A stretch of DNA of 64,000 nucleotides. Origin: Monodelphis domestica (lineage: Eukaryota > Chordata > Mammalia > Didelphimorphia > Didelphidae). Each line of letters begins with the position of its first letter. Position 1 is the first letter of the stretch. Where the stretch lies: positions 425,481,535 to 425,545,534 of the forward strand of contig NC_077228.1 of assembly GCF_027887165.1 (NCBI RefSeq), in the 5' to 3' direction. The notes under the pieces are model-generated. The model worked only from the letters and a program-made list of their open reading frames with translations. It ran no database searches and had not been told where the DNA came from. A program made the position numbers and the translations under genes. Below, in pieces: positions 57,699-64,000 of the stretch.

Positions 57699-58130
57699 TT
57701 CTTTTTAAAAATAATTATTTATTTATTTAGAATATTTTTCCATGGTTATGATTTATGATTTCCCTCTTCCCTCCCAGAGCTGACAAGCAGTTCCACTGGA
57801 TTATACATGTATCATTGTTCAAAGCCTATTTTCATAATATTCATATTTGAAATAGAGTGATCTTTTAAAGCCAAAACCCCAATCATATTCCCATCAAACT
57901 ATGTGATCGATCATAGTTTTTTCCTTCTGCGTTTCTGCTCCCACAGTTCTTTCTCTGGATATGGAGTGTATTCTTTCTCACAGGTTCCTCTGGACTATCC
58001 TGGGTCAGCATTGCTGCTAGTAGAAAAGTCTATTACATTCAATTGTGCCACGGTGCATTCATTTCTTTGTACAATGCTCCTTTCTGCTCCTTTCGCTCTG
58101 CATCAATTCCTGGAGTCTTTCTAGTTTCAA
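57699..58130 (-). mobile_element. L1 3' end, antisense
   Basis: Begins with the complement of an L1 tail ('tttagaatatttttccatgg') and runs through 'cttccctcccagagctgaca', 'cgtttctgctcccacagttc' and 'agcattgctgctagtagaaa'. The frame at 57903-58124 is not a gene. It forms a tail-to-tail inverted pair with the preceding element. Confidence 0.8.
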
Positions 58131-58139
58131 AAAGATACT

Positions 58140-59400
58140 CTAACTCCTAAACTAAGAATTAAAAAAAATCAAGTACCTATATACCCTTTTCTCACCTACA
58201 GTTACACTCATGGTACTTATTTATACCTCATCTATTAAAAAACACATCCTATTAGCTACTACCAGAACAATAGTAATGGTACCAGAATTAAAAGAAAAAT
58301 GGTATTTAATGAAGTAATAGCATGGAAATAACAGGAAGTAAACCAGTAACAAGAATCATCAGAATCCATACCCAATAAGTGCAGCCTCCCAAAGGAGAGA
58401 ATGAGACATCCTCTATCAGGGTCCTCACCCTTTCCATCCCCAACACAGCAAAAAAAAAAAAGTGTTTTTTTTAAATGTGGCATGATGTTTAGAAAGTTAC
58501 ATTTTTAAGTAGTCCCCACTTTTTCAACACTTACCTTCAATCTCAATATAGTAGTCAGGATTTTTTTTCTTCTCAGGAACCTGAACAAAAGTTCTTATAT
58601 TGTATATGTTATTCTCCATTGTTTTTATACTCATACCAGTCTAGCCTGTTTGTCATAGCACACATCGATACTTGTAGTAGAGTCTAGATTTATATATCAT
58701 TTATTTCTCATCTCTCCATTTCTCTTGGTTATCACCATGCTTTCTGTGTATCACTATCCTGTGTCCTATCTATCCTTATGAGATTCTTTCTCTCTAGGCA
58801 TTCACCTACCTACCAAACTAGCAGATATTCTGTTTTCTGGGGGATGTCATCTACAAAAAATTCCACAGTAAGATTCTATTAATCTGATGCATTGTGTAAA
58901 ATTTCTTCATTTTTGCAAATGGTTTTACCTCCCGCAGAAAGTGTATAACAATAAAAAGATGATATGTTAATATTTTTCTCACTAAAATATGATCAGAGAT
59001 TAGATTAAGGAGCAATAATAATTCAGGATACATTATCAAATTCAATTAAATTGTCTATCTCATGGTAAAATCAAGTTCTTGTTATATGTAGTTGCCTCAT
59101 TTGATGGATCTATTCCAAATGGAAAGCATCTCTAAGGCCACTATTAGTATCTTTTAGGGCAAACTACTTTAGTGCTCCAAAATAGAAAATGTCCCGCTAT
59201 AATATAAGATATAGAATAAAAGATTTATATCTAGGAAAAGGAAATATTTTATTATATGTGTAAATGGAGTGAGTGAAGCAGGAATATTTTTTATAAATAG
59301 AACTGTGTTGATTATTTTGGAGTTTATTGTCTTCCAATATTTTCTTCCTCCATACTTGTTAGGAACACTGATGACATTGGAAATAGTTTTGTGACTATAG
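58140..59400. other. intron 7, nothing recognised
   Basis: No repeat, exon or RNA gene that I can support. Confidence 0.35.
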
Positions 59401-59414
59401 ATCCCCTAGGGGGC

Positions 59415-59530
59415 AAAAGTTCTAGATTTGGTTTTCCTACAATTTAGATATGTGACTTTGAATAAGTCATTCATCCTCTTTGTGCCTTGTCCATGTAAGT
59501 AAAATGAAGAAAGGGAATGGAGGAATGTAT
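59415..59530 (+). repeat. MIR-like SINE fragment
   Basis: Diverged body: 'tagatttggttttcctacaa', 'atatgtgactttgaataagt' and 'cattcatcctctttgtgcct'. Confidence 0.5.
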
Positions 59531-59559
59531 TTCATCCTTGAGATTTCTTCTTCCCATAC

Positions 59560-59960
59560 ACTTTTGTTGTTTTTGATTTTTGTTTCCTGGTTTCGGCTTT
59601 AATTGTATTGTTGTAGCCACTGTATATGTTATTCTTTTGTTTCCACTTTTAACATTCAGTAAAGGTTTTTATTTTCTTGAATTCTTCATATTCAAGTTAT
59701 GTAACTTGTAATTAAATTACACTTATTGATCTTTGTTTAGCTATTCCCTTATTATTAGGCTTATGTTTCATTTTCTACCTTTTGTCATCCAAATGCAGCA
59801 TCAACATTTTTATTTTTATTTTTCCAATTAGTGGGATCTCTAGATCAAAGGGAATGAACACTGTAGTTACTTTTATTGGATAACAATTCCATGATTTTCT
59901 AAAACATTTGAACCAATTCATAGCTATATAAGAACTAAATTAGCATTTTAAACCTCTAAA
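59560..59960 (-). mobile_element. old L1 fragment, antisense
   Basis: Text 'tagtgggatctctagatcaa' with 'agggaatgaacac' matches the antisense L1 3' region. The rest is weakly similar. Confidence 0.45.
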
Positions 59961-60394
59961 GTTCCTTTAATGATCAAATTCTTCACCTTTTGACATTTTT
60001 CTTAATTCAGTGTATGTTAATTGTAAAACTAGAATGGTAGCTTGGAGCCAGATTATGTACAACCTAGGATGATAGGCAATTAATTGAGATTATCTGGCAT
60101 GTAGTGGGGAAGGTTTTGAAGGTTCCTTGAGTAAAAGAGTAAAATTATAGATGACAATAGCACGTTGTCTATAGATTGATTTGGGTTTGTTCAGGTCCTG
60201 TATGGTAGGCACCAATAACTCAAAATGGACTTTTTATCTCCTTCCCAGATCTCCACCCTGAGATAGGACAGGCATGTCTTTCTCCTCTCAAGAAGTTTAT
60301 ATTTTGTTCTGGAGGCAATAAGGACTCTAAAGAAAGTGACATGTTTAAATATGTTTATTAGGAATATTATTTTGGCAGGTAAGAGGTTGAGAAG

Positions 60395-60610
60395 ATAGAT
60401 ATTGGATCTATAATCAAGAAGCCCTAGGTTCAAATCTAGCCTCAGACACTAGCTGTATAATCCTAGGTAAGTCACTTGACCCTGTCTGCCTCAGTTTCTT
60501 CATAAATTTGAAATAAGCTGGAGAAGGAAAGGGCAAGCCACTGTAGCATCTTTGCCAAGAAACCAAAATGAGGTCATGAAGATGTGGACACAACTCAAAT
60601 AACCAAACAA
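60395..60610 (+). repeat. tRNA-derived marsupial SINE
   Basis: B-box 'taggttcaaatctagcctca', 'tcctaggtaagtcacttgac', 'gtctgcctcagtttcttcat', 'aagctggagaaggaaagggc' and distal 'tgaagatgtggacacaactc'. This family appears antisense at 13.6 and 63.25 kb. Confidence 0.85.
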
Positions 60611-60949
60611 CAGATAGAGAATGGTAGAATAGACCAGTTAGGAAACTTTGTATTGTGTGAAGACTGATACAGAGATCTGTTACTAGAGCTGTCCTCCTGT
60701 GAATATAGAGAATAAGAATGTAAGCAATGTCATAAAGTTAGAATTGATGAGTTTTGGTGACTAGCTTTGAAAGGTTGAGGGGGGGAAAATGAAAATGAAT
60801 TAATGGCTGGATACCTGTTCCATAAAGGATGTAGCAATTACTTAGTCACTGCCAGTCACTGGTAAAAATACCTGCCATATGTGGTAGAAGTAACATGTAG
60901 GATAGGACATGGGAAAGATAATACAAGTGTTTAGGGTTAAATTTTTGGT

Positions 60950-61530
60950 AGGAGTTTGACAAAAGTGAGGAGAGCAGTTTGATAAAAAACACTCAGTTTA
61001 TTTTGGGACGAAGTTCAGATAGGAAACAGGAAGGAGGAAAGTGAGATTATTCCTCTAATATTGTATAACTATACCTAAAATCCCAATCCTAACTAAAATT
61101 TCTTAAAAACCCTAAATCTAACTGTCTTCGAGGACAGGTTCTTCTGCCTGAGCCAGGCCAGACCCAACTTCCCTATACTGTCTACCTAAAATTATATTTG
61201 CTTACTACCTACCTAAGCTAATCAATAAACATTAATCACCTATAACTTCCTTAAATCTGGTTTCCTATATCCCAACAGTCACTAGTCCAACTGCCACTCT
61301 GACTGAGACAAAGACAGACCAATCTCCTGCTCTCTAGGAATCCAGAGAAAAAGAGCCCTTTCTCTCAACTGTTTGTTATATACCTTCCTCTGTAATGGAA
61401 TCTTCAGCTTTCTGCTACCCTTACGTAGAAATGTTTTATGTTCCTGCCACTTGTCTGCCTCTTAAAGAGAAAGAGGGAGAGATTAAGAAATTCCCTTTAA
61501 TACAAGATTAATAAGGAAAGCTTTGGAGAA
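60950..61530 (-). mobile_element. possible antisense ERV LTR
   Basis: An A/C-rich block has an AATAAA complement near 60998 and a TATA-like complement near 61376. The spacing is longer than in the other LTRs here, and no ends or target duplication could be fixed. Low confidence. Confidence 0.25.
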
Positions 61531-61734
61531 TCAGAGGTTCGAAGAGAAAGGAAGCCATAGGCTAACCTAAAGAAAACAAGTAAGGGAAGTGGCTAATGGT
61601 ATACTGTATTTCTTTCATTTGTGAAATCATGAAAGGGCTCCTGGTTTATTACAGATAAACTAAAAGCAATTAGAGAATTATTATAAGGCTAGAGGAGGGT
61701 TATGAATCTCTATAAATTATTTAGTAACAATGAG

Positions 61735-61870
61735 ACATTGTGAGGTAGTGGATGGAGAGTTGGCCTTGGAGCTAAGAAGACCTATGTTCAAGTCTGATAA
61801 TATATGGACTGTTTATCCATGTGCAAGTCACATACCCCTTTAGTACTCAAGGAAACTCTCTATGGTTGTA
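61735..61870 (+). repeat. SINE fragment, sense
   Basis: Text 'gtggatggagagttggcctt', 'ctatgttcaagtctgataat' and 'atgtgcaagtcacatacccc' gives a diverged tRNA-derived SINE. Confidence 0.6.
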
Positions 61871-61879
61871 AGTTGCAGA

Positions 61880-62185
61880 GGAGGTGCTGATCTGTATTAT
61901 TCTGTAGAGGGTATCTCCTCATTTGAGAGTTCTCTCTGTCAGTGAAATCACAGGTCTAGTCACTATCCCTGTAAAGAGGAAGGAAGTTTCACTGAACAGG
62001 ATAAGGTAAAAATCTCAGGGGTTTAGTTAGTTGATCAAAAACACCAGCTCCTTTGAGGGAATTCTTAAAACTAAGAAATATAAAATAACCTGAACCAAGA
62101 ATAGAGACATGGGATATTAAACTTTGGTGAGAAGGAAAATGTGTGCATGTGTGAGACAGAGAGACAGTTACAGAGAATAGAGAAT
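61880..62185. other. intron 7, nothing recognised
   Basis: No supported features in this stretch. Confidence 0.35.
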
Positions 62186-62189
62186 ATAC

Positions 62190-62630
62190 TTCTTTTCTCA
62201 AAAACCTTCAATGATCCTTTATTTCTAAAATACAGAATATATACCCCTTAACCTGGCACCTAAGCTTCCTCCTGATGCCTACTTTTCTAACCTTTTTCAT
62301 ACTATTCATCTTCATGAACTCTATATTCCAGTAAAATTGACTGACTGGCTATTCTCTAAACTCTACACTTTCTATATCTTTGTTCTTTTGTAACTCTTTT
62401 ACAATCTCCATCTCTTAGAAACTTTATCTTAAATGCTCAGGTCTGGTTCCATTTCCTGTGAATCATCCAGCTTGTTAATGCCCTCTTTTTCAATTTTCTT
62501 CATAACTCCCCATATTTCTATTCATCGCATAGGGAAATGACTCTTATTTTTCTTTGAACCCTCAAGTGTCTAGCACAGCTTTCACAGAAGTGCTTAACAA
62601 TGAACCTGAGTGACTAGAAGAATAGCAGTA
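62190..62630 (+). mobile_element. L2 LINE 3' relic
   Basis: C/T-rich text 'ccccttaacctggcacctaa' leads to 'tcaagtgtctagcacagctt' and 'gtgcttaacaatgaac', the eroded L2 terminus. Confidence 0.55.
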
Positions 62631-62939
62631 CCTTCAGTGGGAAGGGGTAGGTTTAAGTTAAAAGGGATTTTGTTCTTTTTTGGTTATACTGAATTATTGA
62701 GAACCTACAATAGGCCTATATTGTTCTTATTGCTCTTGGGTCATTGAATAATGCATATTATACAGTAAGAAAGTAACATGAGCTCAGAGAAGCCTTCATT
62801 GAACAACTAAAAATTGTGTTAGGCCTTAAAGATTAGTTGGATATGACTGAGCAGAGGGGGAGAAAGACACTACAGAGAAGTGGCATATATCATCCTGAGA
62901 GTGGCAGTAATATGTAGTACAAAAAAAAATAACAAGATT

Positions 62940-63130
62940 CTAGACTTGGAACTGGAAAGAGGCCTCACAGACAATTTAGTATAATCCCTTCATTTAAAAA
63001 TGAAGGAACTGAAGCACTGAGACATTAAATGACTTTCCCAAGTCATGCAAACAGTAAGTTATCAGAGGTAATTTCTAAACTCAGGTCCTCTGATTCAGAG
63101 TCACTGAGAATTGTCTGCCTTTACAATGTT
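62940..63130 (-). repeat. CORE-SINE, antisense
   Basis: Antisense body: 'cctcacagacaatttagtat', 'aaaatgaaggaactgaagca', 'tttctaaactcaggtcctct'. Confidence 0.65.
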
Positions 63131-63244
63131 GTTTTAACTACGTTTCCCATTTACAGTCTACCCAAGTAAGTGTAAGGTTTAAAAAGAAAAAAAAAACAAC
63201 TCCTAAATATAATTAAGTACTTTCTTACTACTTTTACATTTTAC

Positions 63245-63385
63245 TGTATGTTGTCTGGTTATTCAGTTGTGTCCAACTCTTCATAACCCTCTCTGCATCA
63301 TATCATACCATTACTGCCCTTGGAGTTTTCTTTACAAAGATAACTGTGGTTTGCCAATTCCTTCTCCAGTGAGTTGTAATATATA
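63245..63385 (-). repeat. tRNA-derived marsupial SINE, antisense
   Basis: Text 'ttattcagttgtgtccaact', 'cttggagttttctttacaaa', 'gataactgtggtttgccaat' and 'tccttctccagtgag' is the distal part of the SINE family on the minus strand. Confidence 0.75.
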
Positions 63386-63389
63386 CTTC

Positions 63390-64000
63390 TAAATATTTCC
63401 TTGTTCTGTCTTTTGACTACACCAGACCATTTTCATGATTTCTGACTCTCTTGTTCAGAAACTTGTAGCTTTTTGCTATTTCCTTCACCCTTTCAGAAAA
63501 AAAGGTGTGTATTTATGTTCAATATGTTCAATTTATGTTCAAATAAATTATATTTAACTGTGAAATACTTTCTTAATAACTCATAGACACTATTTTCAAA
63601 TGGCTCCTAATTTCTCCTATTCTCAGTGTTCTATCCTTCCCCTTAGGGCTACAAGTCTCTTAATTTCCTTTTGTTTTCTTCTCTGAACTGCTCATTAAAG
63701 AAGATCTATAACTCTAACACTGTATTTGTCCCCAGTTGTTCCTAATTTATTCACACAGTATTGTTTCCTTAGGTGGATTATACAACTTTATTTTATAAAG
63801 AGGTCAAGCTCTTTTCCAACATTTTGAAGCAATACAATAACTAACAAAATATGTTATTAAAAGATTTCCTTACTGGACAATAGTGAATAGACTAGATTGC
63901 ATAGTGTTAAGGGAGGAATTTGGGTAGGTAGACTGGAATCAGTATTGAGAAAGCTTTGAATGCTAAAGAGGTAAAGGAAGTCTGGACTTTGTATTTGAGA
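63390..64000. other. intron 7 continuing past the window
   Basis: No exon 8 of ADGB and no clear repeat recognised before the edge. Confidence 0.4.

Larger units (their letters stand above)
15287..64000 (+). other. ADGB: ADGB gene, 5' part (partial at right edge)
   Basis: Androglobin is a chimeric protein of about 1,650 residues. It has an N-terminal calpain-7-like domain, a circularly permuted globin domain with an embedded IQ motif, and a C-terminal coiled coil. It is expressed mainly in spermatids and ciliated cells, and in mouse it is needed for male fertility. Seven coding exons here give 824 nt in frame. Intron sizes are 29,779, 2,101, 5,205, 949, 1,538 and 1,321 bp. The seventh intron exceeds 6.9 kb and leaves the window. 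The seven exons together encode about one-sixth of the protein. Exon order, phases (2,0,0,0,0,2,2) and residue-level similarity to the human protein, compared from memory, support an intact functional gene. The identification is strong; completeness cannot be judged here. Confidence 0.93.

Noticed and set aside
58259..58483. 74-codon minus-strand ORF
   Set aside because: Contains a Phe run from a poly-A tract and no recognisable motif; chance.
1..64000. Prokaryotic-type systems (CRISPR, operons, riboswitches, phage)
   Set aside because: No regularly spaced repeats, no ribosome-binding-site-led gene clusters and no long intact ORFs; the window is spliced vertebrate DNA.

Overview
The window is vertebrate nuclear DNA, almost certainly from a marsupial; the grey short-tailed opossum (Monodelphis domestica) would fit. 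The evidence is long introns, low GC outside one CpG-rich island, abundant L1 LINEs, CORE/tRNA-type SINEs of the marsupial kind, L2 and L3/CR1 relics, and a long RTE-clade LINE. The species call is an inference from repeat content and the divergence of one gene.

One protein-coding gene is supported: the 5' part of ADGB (androglobin), plus strand. Seven coding exons lie at 15287-15360, 45140-45302, 47404-47496, 52702-52773, 53723-53917, 55456-55595 and 56917-57003. They join in frame (824 nt, residues 1-274 plus two bases of codon 275) with GT-AG boundaries throughout. They encode the N-terminal region and the start of the calpain-like domain. The globin domain, IQ motif and coiled coil lie beyond the right edge. 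Exon 8 was not found, so intron 7 appears to run from 57004 past 64000.

Layout: 1-14.8 kb is intergenic, with a purine tract, an unrecognised lysine-rich ORF, two head-to-tail L2 ends, an internally deleted L1 (7.13-10.79 kb) and many SINEs. 14.8-15.5 kb is the CpG-rich promoter and exon 1. 15.4-45.1 kb is intron 1 (29.8 kb), which is almost a layered record of retrotransposition. It holds an L1 split by an ERV LTR that is itself split by a SINE (17.0-19.7 kb), an L1 split by a solo LTR (21.8-23.5 kb), an ERV LTR with a tRNA-primer-site-like sequence (25.1-26.2 kb), a gag-like relic with a later LTR (29.1-31.9 kb), and a near-full-length antisense L1 (33.75-44.24 kb) that sits in a SINE and carries both a solo LTR and a ~4.2-kb RTE LINE. 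45.1-57 kb holds exons 2-7 and shorter introns, including a textbook L1 insertion with 16-bp target duplications. 57-64 kb is intron 7, with a tail-to-tail pair of L1 3' ends and scattered SINE/L2 pieces.

No CRISPR, bacterial operon, rRNA or free-standing tRNA gene is present, and I do not claim an undescribed system. The points most worth checking are the short upstream ORF ending four bases before the ADGB start codon, the ciliary-type promoter motifs, the nested insertions, and the inverted L1 pair.
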